64,000 nt of DNA from Shinella sp. H4-D48. GTDB lineage: Bacteria; Pseudomonadota; Alphaproteobacteria; Rhizobiales; Rhizobiaceae. Location: contig NZ_CP093337.1 of assembly GCF_022637395.1 (NCBI RefSeq), positions 3,308,501 to 3,372,500 on the forward strand, written 5' to 3'. The notes beneath the pieces are model-generated. The model saw only the letters and a list, made by a program, of their open reading frames with translations, had not been told where the DNA came from and made no database searches. Both the position numbers and the translations under genes were made by a program. Shown one piece after another: positions 55,019 through 63,006 of this stretch (position 1 is the first letter of the stretch; each line of letters begins with the position of its first letter).

Positions 55019-56536
55019 ATGGCTTTCACTCCCAACGGTAAACACCTCGTGGCCGGACAGTGGCTCGACGGCAACGGCACCTTCACCTCCTCGCCAGCGC
55101 ATGGGCCCTCGCACCAATTCGCCGTCGGCACGGTCGAGCTGGTGAACCGCGCCGCCGAGGCCGCCGAAGAGGCGTTTCTCAGCTACGGCTATTCCTCGCG
55201 CGCCACCCGCGCCGCATTCCTGCGCGCCATTGCCGACGAGATCGAGGCGCGCGCAGACGCCATCACCGAAATCGGCACGCAGGAAACCGGCCTGCCGGTC
55301 GCGCGCCTGCAGGGCGAACGCGGCCGCACGACCGGCCAGCTTCGGCTCTTTGCCGATCACATCGAGACGGGCGATTATCTCGACCGCCGCTTCGATGCCG
55401 CACTGCCCGACCGCCAGCCGGCGCCGCGTCCTGAAATCCGCCTGATCCAGCGGCCGATCGGCCCGGTCGCAGTGTTCGGCGCCTCCAACTTCCCGCTCGC
55501 CTTCTCGACGGCCGGCGGCGACACCGCTGCGGCGCTGGCCGCTGGTTGCCCGGTCGTGGTCAAGGGTCACTCGGCCCATCCCGGCACCGGCGAGATCGTC
55601 GCCGAGGCCGTGCTGGCCGCCATCCAGAAGACCGGCGTTCATCCAGGCGTCTTCTCGCTGATCCAGGGCGGGAACCGCCAGGTCGGCGAGGCCGTGGTGC
55701 AGCATCCGCTGATCAAGGCCGTCGGCTTCACCGGCTCGCTTGCCGGTGGCCGCGCGCTGTTCAACCTGTGCGCCGCCCGCCCCGAGCCCATCCCCTTCTT
55801 CGGTGAACTTGGCTCCGTCAACCCGATGTTCCTGCTGCCCGAGGCGCTGAAGGCGCGGGCGGAAGGCCTCGGCCAGGGCTGGGCGGGTTCGCTTACCATG
55901 GGCGCCGGCCAGTTCTGCACCAATCCGGGAATCGCCATCGTCGCCGACGGTGCTGATGCCGACCGCTTCACCGCCGCTGCCGTCGAGGCCCTCTCCAAGG
56001 TAGGCGCACAGACCATGCTGACCGACGGTATCGCCAAGGCCTATCACGACGGTCAGGCGCGCTTCGAAAGCCGCAACACGGTGAAGCCGCTGCTGACGAC
56101 CGAATCCACCGGCCGCGAGGCGCTGCCGAACCTCTTCGAAATCTCCGGCGAGCATTTCCTTGCCGACCATGCGCTTTCCGAAGAGGTGTTCGGCCCGCTC
56201 GGTCTCGTGGTGCGGGTCGGCTCGGTGGATGAAATGGAGACGCTGGCGCGCAAGTTCGAAGGCCAGCTGACGGCGACCATCCACATGGATGCCGGCGATC
56301 TCGAGGATGCCAAGCGCCTGCGCCCGATCCTCGAGCGCAAGGCCGGCCGCGTGCTGGTCAACGGCTTCCCAACCGGTGTCGAGGTGGTGGATTCCATGGT
56401 GCATGGCGGACCGTACCCCGCCTCCACCAACTTCGGCGCGACCAGCGTCGGCACGATGTCGATCCGCCGCTTCCTGCGCCCGGTCTCCTACCAGAACATG
56501 CCTGAGGGCCTGCTGCCGGAAGATTTCGCCGGCTAA
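55019..56536 (+). CDS. Aldehyde dehydrogenase (NADP+), 2,5-dioxovalerate (alpha-ketoglutarate semialdehyde) type
   Basis: 505-residue ALDH. The catalytic Cys300 is in GAGQFCTNPG and the general-base Glu is in FGELGSVNPMF. The distinctive HxSAHPGTGE and FTSSPAHGP segments mark the class III alpha-ketoglutarate semialdehyde dehydrogenases linked to hydroxyproline or sugar-acid catabolism. It would turn 2,5-dioxovalerate into 2-oxoglutarate. GAAAGG precedes the ATG. It ends at a hairpin shared with ugd. Confidence 0.9.
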   Translation: MAFTPNGKHLVAGQWLDGNGTFTSSPAHGPSHQFAVGTVELVNRAAEAAEEAFLSYGYSSRATRAAFLRAIADEIEARADAITEIGTQETGLPVARLQGERGRTTGQLRLFADHIETGDYLDRRFDAALPDRQPAPRPEIRLIQRPIGPVAVFGASNFPLAFSTAGGDTAAALAAGCPVVVKGHSAHPGTGEIVAEAVLAAIQKTGVHPGVFSLIQGGNRQVGEAVVQHPLIKAVGFTGSLAGGRALFNLCAARPEPIPFFGELGSVNPMFLLPEALKARAEGLGQGWAGSLTMGAGQFCTNPGIAIVADGADADRFTAAAVEALSKVGAQTMLTDGIAKAYHDGQARFESRNTVKPLLTTESTGREALPNLFEISGEHFLADHALSEEVFGPLGLVVRVGSVDEMETLARKFEGQLTATIHMDAGDLEDAKRLRPILERKAGRVLVNGFPTGVEVVDSMVHGGPYPASTNFGATSVGTMSIRRFLRPVSYQNMPEGLLPEDFAG

Positions 56537-56550
56537 CGGAATGACGACAA

Positions 56551-56580
56551 GACGCACGGGTCCATCGCGGCCCGTGCGTC
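56551..56580. terminator. Hairpin between convergent aldehyde dehydrogenase and ugd
   Basis: GACGCACGGG / CCCGTGCGTC, a 10-bp perfect stem with a 10-nt loop, 14 bp after the dehydrogenase stop and 8 bp beyond the ugd stop on the other strand. Confidence 0.65.
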
Positions 56581-56588
56581 CCGGCCGG

Positions 56589-57758
56589 TCAGTCGCGACC
56601 GAAGACGTCACGGGTATAGACCTTGGCAGCGACATCGCCGAGATCATCGGCGCAGCGGTTTGCGATGATGATGTCAGCCCGCTGCTTGAACGCCTCCAGA
56701 TCGCGCACGATCTCGTGGCGAAAGACCGTTTCCCCTGGAAAATCCGGCTCGTAGACGATGACCGGAATGCCGCGCGCCGCAAGGCGCTGCATGATGCCCT
56801 GGATCGAGGATTCGCGGAAATTGTCCGATCCCGTCTTCATCGCAAGCCGGTAGACGCCGACCACATCAGGGTCGCGCGCGGCGATATCGCCAGCAAGGAA
56901 ATCCTTACGCGTCGCATTGGCATCCACGATGGCGCGGATCAGGTTTTGCGGCACATTGCTGAAGTTCGACAGCAGCTGGCGTGTGTCCTTCGGCAGGCAG
57001 TATCCGCCATAGCCGAAGGAGGGGTTGTTGTAGTGCTGGCCAATGCGCGGATCGAGCCCGACGCCCTCGATGATCGCGCGCGTATCGATGCCGTGCGTCA
57101 TGGCGTAGGAATCGAGTTCGTTGAAATAGGCAACACGCATGGCGAGATAGGTGTTGGCGAAGAGCTTGATCGCCTCGGCCTCGCCGGGGCCCGTGAAGAG
57201 CACGGGGACATCTTCTCGGACGGCGCCCTGCCGCAGCAGGCCGGCAAACTGGTGCGCTTCCGGCGTATCCGCGCCCACGACGATGCGCGAGGGATGCAGG
57301 TTGTCGTAGAGCGCCCTGCCCTCGCGCAGGAATTCCGGCGAAAACAGGATTTTCTCGTCTCCACGGGCCGCGCGCAGCCATTTTGTATAGCCGACCGGGA
57401 TGGTGGACTTGATGACGATGGTGGCCTGCGTGTTCACCTGCCTGATATCCTCGATGACGGCCTCGACGCTCGTCGTATCGAAGTAGTTATACTCAGGGTC
57501 GTAGTTGGTGGGCGTTGCGACGACGACGAAATCCGCCTCGGCAAACGCATCCGTCTTGTTCGTGGTGGCGCGCAGGTGGAGCGGCTTCGTCCGCAGATAG
57601 TCCTCGATTTCGGCGTCCGCCACCGGCGAGATGCCGGCATTCACGCTATCGACCCGTTCGCCGGTGATGTCATAGGCGATTACGCCATTGTGCTGCGCAA
57701 GGAGTACGGCATTGGAAAGACCGACATAACCAATGCCGGCAACCGCAATATTGACCAT
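56589..57758 (-). CDS. ugd: UDP-glucose 6-dehydrogenase
   Basis: 389-residue NAD-dependent UDP-sugar dehydrogenase of the short (about 390 aa) Klebsiella-type class. It has the Rossmann start [29 protein letters not shown], and catalytic Cys254 in [11 protein letters not shown]. It makes UDP-glucuronate for surface polysaccharides. The start Met of MVNIAVAG is clear. Whether it prefers UDP-glucose over another UDP-hexose is inferred from class. Confidence 0.92.
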   Translation of the reverse strand: MVNIAVAGIGYVGLSNAVLLAQHNGVIAYDITGERVDSVNAGISPVADAEIEDYLRTKPLHLRATTNKTDAFAEADFVVVATPTNYDPEYNYFDTTSVEAVIEDIRQVNTQATIVIKSTIPVGYTKWLRAARGDEKILFSPEFLREGRALYDNLHPSRIVVGADTPEAHQFAGLLRQGAVREDVPVLFTGPGEAEAIKLFANTYLAMRVAYFNELDSYAMTHGIDTRAIIEGVGLDPRIGQHYNNPSFGYGGYCLPKDTRQLLSNFSNVPQNLIRAIVDANATRKDFLAGDIAARDPDVVGVYRLAMKTGSDNFRESSIQGIMQRLAARGIPVIVYEPDFPGETVFRHEIVRDLEAFKQRADIIIANRCADDLGDVAAKVYTRDVFGRD

Positions 57759-57946
57759 GGGCCATCCCGTCGGCGCTACCGTTGACCAAGCAGGCTGCCG
57801 GCAAAGCGGCGCGGCTGCAGGCGGGATATAGCCGCGGATGATTACAGCCAGATGGCAGGCGCGGGACGCATAATGACAAAAAGCGAGGGATCAAAATCGC
57901 CTCCCGCGCGTTTTGCCTTCATCACGATCCTAAACAGGAGAGAAAA

Positions 57947-58150
57947 ATGGACTGGAATCGCGTCGAAGGTAACTGGAAGCAGGTCAAGGGCAAGATCAAG
58001 GAACAGTGGGGCAAGCTCACGGACGACGATCTCGATGTCATCGACGGCAAGCGCGACCAGCTGGAAGGCAAGATCCAGGAGCGTTACGGCTACGCCAAGG
58101 ATCAGACCAAGAAAGACATCGACGACTGGTACGGTCGCCAGAGCTGGTAA
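57947..58150 (+). CDS. CsbD family stress protein
   Basis: 67-residue hydrophilic protein: WNRVEGNWKQVKGKIKEQWG, LTDDDLDVIDGKRDQLEGKI and a C-terminal DDWYGRQSW match the CsbD family, general-stress proteins of unknown mechanism. AGGAGAG lies 5 bp upstream. It is followed by a near-perfect terminator. A 188-bp gap separates it from ugd. Confidence 0.93.
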   Translation: MDWNRVEGNWKQVKGKIKEQWGKLTDDDLDVIDGKRDQLEGKIQERYGYAKDQTKKDIDDWYGRQSW

Positions 58151-58179
58151 TCCCGCTCCGATGATGTTCAGCACATTTG

Positions 58180-58209
58180 ACCGCTCGCCTCAAAGGTGAG
58201 CGGTTTTTT
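58180..58209 (+). terminator. csbD terminator
   Basis: ACCGCTCGCCT-CAA-AGGTGAGCGGT followed by TTTTT; 11-bp stem with one G-T pair. Confidence 0.85.
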
Positions 58210-58283
58210 GCTGTTGGCGAAATGGACATAGTCTTGTCCGGCACCACCCGCCCTGGCGGGCGGGTGGCAGATGCGTACGGGTC

Positions 58284-58748
58284 TCAGTCGAGCAGTTCGG
58301 CGGGCACCTTGCCGCCGTTGTCGGCGAGCGCCTTCAACAGCGCCTTGTGGAGCCACATGTTCATCGCAGCCGAGTCGCCCTTGTCGCCGGTGTAGCCGAG
58401 CTCGTCCGCGAGTTCCTTGCGCTCGGCAAGGCTGGCATCCATGCCGAGTGCCTTCATCAGATCGACGATCGAGTGGCGCCAGTCCAGCTTCTGACCGTTT
58501 TTGGCAACGGCGTCGTCGAGAATGGCGGCCACGTCGACATTGCCCGTCTGGACCGATTGCGGCGTCGCCGCGGGCGTGCCCCCAAGCGTGCCGGTGGCGT
58601 CGTCCTTCAAAGAAGGCGTGGCCGAAACATCCGCGGTCGCCGGCGCCACGCCGGCGCCCCCGATTGTCGTCTTCGATGCGGTTTCGACTGCGGCCGGCTG
58701 TGCCGCCTTGCCGAAAAGCTTTTCCTTGATGGAGCTGAAAATTCCCAT
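58284..58748 (-). CDS. DUF3597 family protein
   Basis: 154-residue protein with an N-terminal MGIFSSIKEKLFG, a Ala/Thr/Pro-rich linker (about 18-70) and a C-terminal helical domain WRHSIVDLMKALGMDASL to DSAAMNMWLHKALLKALA, as in DUF3597. Resembles LysM-less relatives of peptidoglycan-associated proteins; function unknown. GAAGGAA ribosome site. It converges with csbD. Confidence 0.85.
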   Translation of the reverse strand: MGIFSSIKEKLFGKAAQPAAVETASKTTIGGAGVAPATADVSATPSLKDDATGTLGGTPAATPQSVQTGNVDVAAILDDAVAKNGQKLDWRHSIVDLMKALGMDASLAERKELADELGYTGDKGDSAAMNMWLHKALLKALADNGGKVPAELLD

Positions 58749-58873
58749 GGCGGTTCCTTCCGTCGTCGACCTCCTCATGAGGCGTTTGAAAGAAGTATAG
58801 CGGTCACCCATCCGCGACAAGGCGTCAGGTCACAGGTGATGGATTTCAGGAGTGGTTTGCGATCAAACCGCTT

Positions 58874-59881
58874 TTGAGCGATCATCGACGGAAAGCAGGC
58901 AATGCCTCTGTGCGGAGAACAAATGAACGTTTCATCGCCTTATGCCGTGATCCATCGTGCGTTTGGGACGCCCGCTCCTTGAAGCATCTTCAACGCCCAT
59001 CAGAGCGTCAGGTCGAGCAAACCCTGTATCGCTTCGATCGCAATCCTCCCGATGCCGGTCGCTGCCTCTCGCACCTCTACGGGATTTTCTCCCGGTACCG
59101 TCCGAATTGGGGCTGGTGCCGCCAATGTTTTACGCCCGAGGCGGAGGCGCGAACGCGAAATGCGGGCGATCCGCGTCGCGCCGCGCTCGAAAGCTTCGCG
59201 CAGATCTACTTCGAACATCCGAACTGCTCCGGTGGCCGCGACACGTTCCTGCATTGGCTGCCCCGCGGGCTGGAACTGATATTCCTGAACGCCGAGCATG
59301 ATTATTCTCCGATGGAAGGCGCCATGCAACTTGGGCTCTGGCGTTGGCCGAAGGAGGAACAGGATGGCCTGCGCGCCTTGTTCTCCAGCGCCGCCTCAAA
59401 CTGGTTCGATGGCGGCGATCCCGTGCCATTCGAACGCGTGATGGGCAGGCCGGGCCGGGACATGGACAGCTCAGTGTCCGCACGCATCGTTGAAGCGCTC
59501 CTGATGCTCAGGGTCGACCCTTTCGATCTGTTTTCCTGGTTGGCACGAGCGAACTCGACACGGGCGCGGGCCGTTCTGGTCGATCTCACGATCCACGAGC
59601 ATCTCGTCGATGAAGCTGCCTACTATGTTCTGGACGATGCCACCGACGAATCCTTGCTGCGCAACGGTATCCGCGCTTTGGACCGGCTCGCACTGGACGC
59701 TCTTCGGCAGATCGTGACCGACGACCGGCTGATGCGCCTGTGGGCTTGGGCCGACCGGGAAGACCGGGCACTGGCCCGCAGGATCGAGGATACGGAACCG
59801 TTGCGGATGCAACGTGCCTTTCGCTTGTCGGCAACGGAACGCCGGAGGGATCGCGCAATCGTCCGTGCCGCTCTCGCCTGA
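58874..59881 (+). CDS. Conserved-looking protein of unknown function
   Basis: Open frame of 335 codons that I do not recognise. It contains YGIFSRYRPNWGWCRQCFTP and an NCSGGRDTFLHWLPRGLELIF block; the C-terminal half is helical and Arg/Asp/Leu-rich. No signal peptide or membrane helix. The start is uncertain: TTG at 58874 or GTG at 58910, neither with a strong ribosome site. Codon use looks like the neighbours'. The antisense frames are shorter and disordered-looking, which favours this frame being real. Confidence 0.6.
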   Translation: MSDHRRKAGNASVRRTNERFIALCRDPSCVWDARSLKHLQRPSERQVEQTLYRFDRNPPDAGRCLSHLYGIFSRYRPNWGWCRQCFTPEAEARTRNAGDPRRAALESFAQIYFEHPNCSGGRDTFLHWLPRGLELIFLNAEHDYSPMEGAMQLGLWRWPKEEQDGLRALFSSAASNWFDGGDPVPFERVMGRPGRDMDSSVSARIVEALLMLRVDPFDLFSWLARANSTRARAVLVDLTIHEHLVDEAAYYVLDDATDESLLRNGIRALDRLALDALRQIVTDDRLMRLWAWADREDRALARRIEDTEPLRMQRAFRLSATERRRDRAIVRAALA

Positions 59882-59985
59882 GCACTCCCGCCGGACCTGG
59901 AGAGGCGTATATGACGCGGCTTGCTTTCGCAGCCGGTGAGTGGGGGGTCGCTGCGATTGCGGTAAGGAGGGCTATGGAGGGAAAA

Positions 59986-60075
59986 TGGCGGACAGAGAGG
60001 GATTCGAACCCTCGATAGAGTTTCCCCTATACACGCGTTCCAGGCGTGCGCCTTCAACCACTCGGCCACCTGTCC
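59986..60075 (-). tRNA. tRNA-Ser (anticodon GGA)
   Basis: 90-nt class II tRNA on the minus strand with encoded CCA. Acceptor GGACAGG pairs with TCTGTCC; anticodon stem CACGC/GCGTG holds CTGGAAC, giving GGA. Long variable arm and GGTTCGAATCC T loop present. The surrounding gap (59882-60296) holds no other gene that I can support. Confidence 0.94.
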
Positions 60076-60296
60076 GTCCGCTCGTCGCCGACGGTCAGTC
60101 CGGCGCGGGTCGCTTCGGCTTTTTCAAGCTCTGCGAGACGGCGCGATATATACCGAGGTTTGGCGAGGGATCAACCGCTTTCTGACAGATTTTTGAAGGT
60201 TCTTCGCCAAAGCCCGAGGGATTGCGCAGGGCCCGCCGCCTTCTTATCTATGGAAGCCGGAGAAGCGGAGCGGAAACCGCGCGCGGAGTAAGGTCG

Positions 60297-60617
60297 ATGA
60301 TACGGTTCATCCTGAAGGCGATCAGCCTGTTTGCCCTCGTGGTTGCCGTCATGGCGGGAACGATCGATGCGATCCAGTCCGTGTCGGCCTCAGAGCCTGT
60401 GCTCACGCCGCTTGCCGTTGCCTGGAGCACCGCGAGCCCCGATACGATCGCCCTTGTCGCCGATGGCATCATGCGCCATCTCCATCCCTATGTCTGGGAC
60501 CCCGCGGCGATGTGGGTGCTGTCGCAGCCGGCCTTTGTCGTGCTGCTCGCCGTTTCGCTGTTCTTCTGGATCATCGCCTACAAGCGGCCGCCCATTGCCG
60601 GCCGCTTCACCGCCTGA
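60297..60617 (+). CDS. Small membrane protein upstream of msrA
   Basis: 106-residue protein with two hydrophobic segments (about residues 4-22 and 75-96) and an extracytoplasmic-looking middle with ASEPVLTPLAVAWSTASPD. The GGAGTAAGG region ahead of the ATG supports the start. Function unknown. It ends 42 bp before msrA and may be co-transcribed; no redox motif (no Cys) is present. Confidence 0.72.
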   Translation: MIRFILKAISLFALVVAVMAGTIDAIQSVSASEPVLTPLAVAWSTASPDTIALVADGIMRHLHPYVWDPAAMWVLSQPAFVVLLAVSLFFWIIAYKRPPIAGRFTA

Positions 60618-60659
60618 CACAAACCGCCGCGACGAAAGCGGCCCGGCCAGGAGGCCACC

Positions 60660-61310
60660 ATGTTCAACATCGACATGTTCAGCAAGAAGTCCGTCATGCC
60701 CGCGCCGGAGGCAGCCCTGCCCGGCCGCGAGAACGCTATTCCGACTGCCGTTACCCATTTCGTCAACGGCCACCCGCTCAAAGGGCCCTATCCGGCGGGG
60801 TACAAGACCGTGCTGCTCGGCATGGGCTGCTTCTGGGGGGCCGAGCGCCTGCTCTGGCAGATCCCCGGCGTGTGGGTTACCGCGGTGGGCTATGCCGGCG
60901 GTTTTACGCCGAACCCGACCTATCGTGAGACCACGACAGGCCTGACGGGGCACACGGAAGTCGTGCTCGTCGTCTACGATCCTGCCGAAGTCTCGCTCCA
61001 GACGCTGCTGAAGGCGTTCTTCGAGGCGCACGACCCCACCCAGGGCATGCGCCAGGGCAACGATGTCGGCACGACCTATCGTTCGGCGATCTATCTCGAC
61101 GACGAGGCGGATCTTGCCGTCGCGCGCCAGGCCCGCGACGCCTACCAGAAGGCGCTCGACGCCGCCGGGCGGCCGGACCGCATCACGACCGAGATCGGCA
61201 AGGCGGGCCCGCTCTACTTTGCGGAGGAGGAGCACCAGCAGTATCTCGCCAAGAATCCGGGTGGCTATTGCGGACTGCGCGGCACGGGCGTCGCCTGCGC
61301 CATCGGCTGA
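60660..61310 (+). CDS. msrA: Peptide-methionine (S)-S-oxide reductase
   Basis: 216-residue MsrA. The catalytic GCFWGAE has Cys57, with [13 protein letters not shown] and [11 protein letters not shown] typical of the family. A C-terminal [15 protein letters not shown] carries the resolving cysteines. It repairs oxidised Met. AGGAGG lies 5-6 bp before the ATG. It ends in a hairpin terminator. Confidence 0.96.
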   Translation: MFNIDMFSKKSVMPAPEAALPGRENAIPTAVTHFVNGHPLKGPYPAGYKTVLLGMGCFWGAERLLWQIPGVWVTAVGYAGGFTPNPTYRETTTGLTGHTEVVLVVYDPAEVSLQTLLKAFFEAHDPTQGMRQGNDVGTTYRSAIYLDDEADLAVARQARDAYQKALDAAGRPDRITTEIGKAGPLYFAEEEHQQYLAKNPGGYCGLRGTGVACAIG

Positions 61311-61338
61311 CAGCCGCCAAATACATCCTGGACACGCG

Positions 61339-61374
61339 CCGCCGCCAACGGGTTGAAATTCCTGTTGGCGGCGG
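61339..61374 (+). terminator. msrA terminator
   Basis: CCGCCGCCAAC and GTTGGCGGCGG form an 11-bp perfect stem with a 14-nt loop, followed by TCGGTATTTTT, 28 bp after msrA. Confidence 0.85.
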
Positions 61375-61429
61375 TCGGTATTTTTACCAACTGAAAAATT
61401 TCTGGTGAATTTTTGCTGGCGCCGTGCAA

Positions 61430-61537
61430 GGATGCCACCAGCCTGACCCAAGGGAAAGGGTCGGTGACTTCGGTGCGCGCTGCGTGAGGCGCAGCCCGGA
61501 AGGTCCCTATAAGATCAATAGCGAACAGGGCTGCACA
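61430..61537 (+). promoter_or_regulatory. Structured leader of the BMP-protein gene, possible riboswitch
   Basis: The 5' leader can form GACCC/GGGTC (8-nt loop) and GCTGCG/CGCAGC (loop TGAGG). These are flanked by GACTTCGG...CCGGAAGGTC, which can pair with one bulge. The compact multi-stem fold ahead of a nucleoside-type transporter suggests a purine-related riboswitch, but no known class was matched. Confidence 0.4.
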
Positions 61538-62530
61538 ATGAAAAAAACCCTTCTCACCCTTCTTGCCACCGCTGCCATGTCGGCGAGCGCTTTCGCCGCG
61601 GATATCAAGCCCGCGATCATCTACGATCTCGGCGGCAAGTTCGATAAATCCTTCAACGAAGCAGCCTATAACGGCGCGGAAAAGTTCAAGACCGAGACCG
61701 GCATCGAATACCGCGAATTCGAGATCGCCAACGATGCCCAGCGCGAGCAGGCGCTACGCCGCTTCGCCGGCGACGGCAACAACCCGATCGTGATGGCCGG
61801 CTTCTCTTGGGCTGCGCAGCTTGAGAAGGTCGCAGCCGAATATCCCGACACCAAGTTCGCCATCATCGACATGGTCGTCGACAAGCCGAACGTGCGCTCG
61901 GTCGTCTTCAAGGAAGAGGAAGGCTCGTGGCTCGCCGGCATTATGGCGGGCATGGCCTCCAAGTCGAAGACCGTTTCCTTCGTCGGCGGCATGGACATTC
62001 CGCTGATCCACAAATTCGCCTGCGGCTATATCGGCGGCGCGAAGTCGCTCGGCGCCGACTATAACGTGCTCGAAGCCTATACCGGCACGACGCCGGACGC
62101 CTGGAACGACCCTGTCAAGGGCGGTGAAATCGCCAAGTCGCAGTTCGACCAGGGCTCCGACGTGGTCTACCACGCAGCCGGCGGCACGGGCGTGGGCGTT
62201 CTGCAGGCTGCGGCCGACGCCGGCAAGCTCGGCATCGGCGTCGACTCCAACCAGAACGGCCTGCATCCGGGCAAGGTGCTGACCTCCATGGTCAAGCGCG
62301 TGGATGTCGCCGTCTACGACGCCTTCATGTCGGCCAAGGACGACAAGTTCCAGCCCGGCATCAACGTGCTCGGCCTCAAGGAGAACGGCGTCGACGTCGC
62401 CATGGACGACAACAACGCCTCGCTCGTCACCCCGGAAATGAAGGCCGCCATCGACAAGGCGCGCGCCGACATCATCGCCGGTACGGTGAAGGTTCACGAC
62501 TACATGTCGGACGAGACCTGCCCCTACTAA
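61538..62530 (+). CDS. BMP family ABC transporter substrate-binding protein
   Basis: 330-residue periplasmic protein (PnrA/TmpC family), which usually binds purine nucleosides. Signal peptide residues 1-20 or so, cleavage after FAA. The mature start KPAIIYDLGGKFDKSFNEAAYNG and DVVYHAAGGTGVGVLQAA are diagnostic. ATG 61538 follows a structured leader. The ATPase gene at 63007, past the antisense slyX, is its partner; the permeases lie beyond the window. Confidence 0.92.
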   Translation: MKKTLLTLLATAAMSASAFAADIKPAIIYDLGGKFDKSFNEAAYNGAEKFKTETGIEYREFEIANDAQREQALRRFAGDGNNPIVMAGFSWAAQLEKVAAEYPDTKFAIIDMVVDKPNVRSVVFKEEEGSWLAGIMAGMASKSKTVSFVGGMDIPLIHKFACGYIGGAKSLGADYNVLEAYTGTTPDAWNDPVKGGEIAKSQFDQGSDVVYHAAGGTGVGVLQAAADAGKLGIGVDSNQNGLHPGKVLTSMVKRVDVAVYDAFMSAKDDKFQPGINVLGLKENGVDVAMDDNNASLVTPEMKAAIDKARADIIAGTVKVHDYMSDETCPY

Positions 62531-62540
62531 GGGTATCGGA

Positions 62541-62569
62541 CGGCCCGTTTGCGCCAAGCAGACGGGCCG
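62541..62569 (+). terminator. Hairpin after the BMP-protein gene
   Basis: CGGCCCGT / ACGGGCCG, an 8-bp outer stem with partly paired interior (TTGC...GCAG), about 10 bp after the stop. It may separate high binding-protein expression from downstream transporter genes. Confidence 0.55.
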
Positions 62570-62624
62570 ATTCCGTTTCCGGACACGGACCCCTTTTTCC
62601 GCAAACCGCTTCGGCGCTGCTGGC

Positions 62625-62849
62625 TCAGTAATGCGGCGGGCGGGTGATGGCCGGGGCCTCGCGAGACCCTTCTTCCAGCATGAGAAAGCGCTCCGTCAGA
62701 CGGTCGAGCTTCGTCCTGATCTGCTCGACCACACGCCATTGTTCGGCGAGCTGGTCGGAGAGTTCCTCGATCGTATGGGCCTGGTGGGCGACATGCTCTT
62801 CCAGGCGGGCGATGCGTGCATCGGCGGTGTCGTCGGAAAGATCGGTCAT
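62625..62849 (-). CDS. slyX: SlyX family protein
   Basis: 74-residue coiled-coil protein: ARIARLEEHVAHQAHTIEELS then QWRVVEQIRTKLDRLTERF, and the conserved C-terminal PPHY. Function unknown across the family. GAGGA precedes the Met at 62849. It is antisense-oriented between two genes of an ABC transporter. The longer upstream frame has no support. Confidence 0.92.
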   Translation of the reverse strand: MTDLSDDTADARIARLEEHVAHQAHTIEELSDQLAEQWRVVEQIRTKLDRLTERFLMLEEGSREAPAITRPPHY

Positions 62850-63006
62850 GGCTGTCCTCTCGGCTTCATGCGGCCGGCATGAGCTATAGCGGGCAGGCCA
62901 CCGCGCCGCAATCGCACTGGACAAGCGCTGCGGAAGAAACAAGACTGCGACACGGCAGGCCGAAGAACGGCCTGTCGGCCTGAAATCCCCGTCAGAGTGG
63001 ATCGTC

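Noticed and set aside
54959-56782. 607-codon minus-strand frame over the aldehyde dehydrogenase
   Set aside because: Shadow of a dehydrogenase with intact catalytic motifs; the translated sequence is Gly/Arg/Ala filler.
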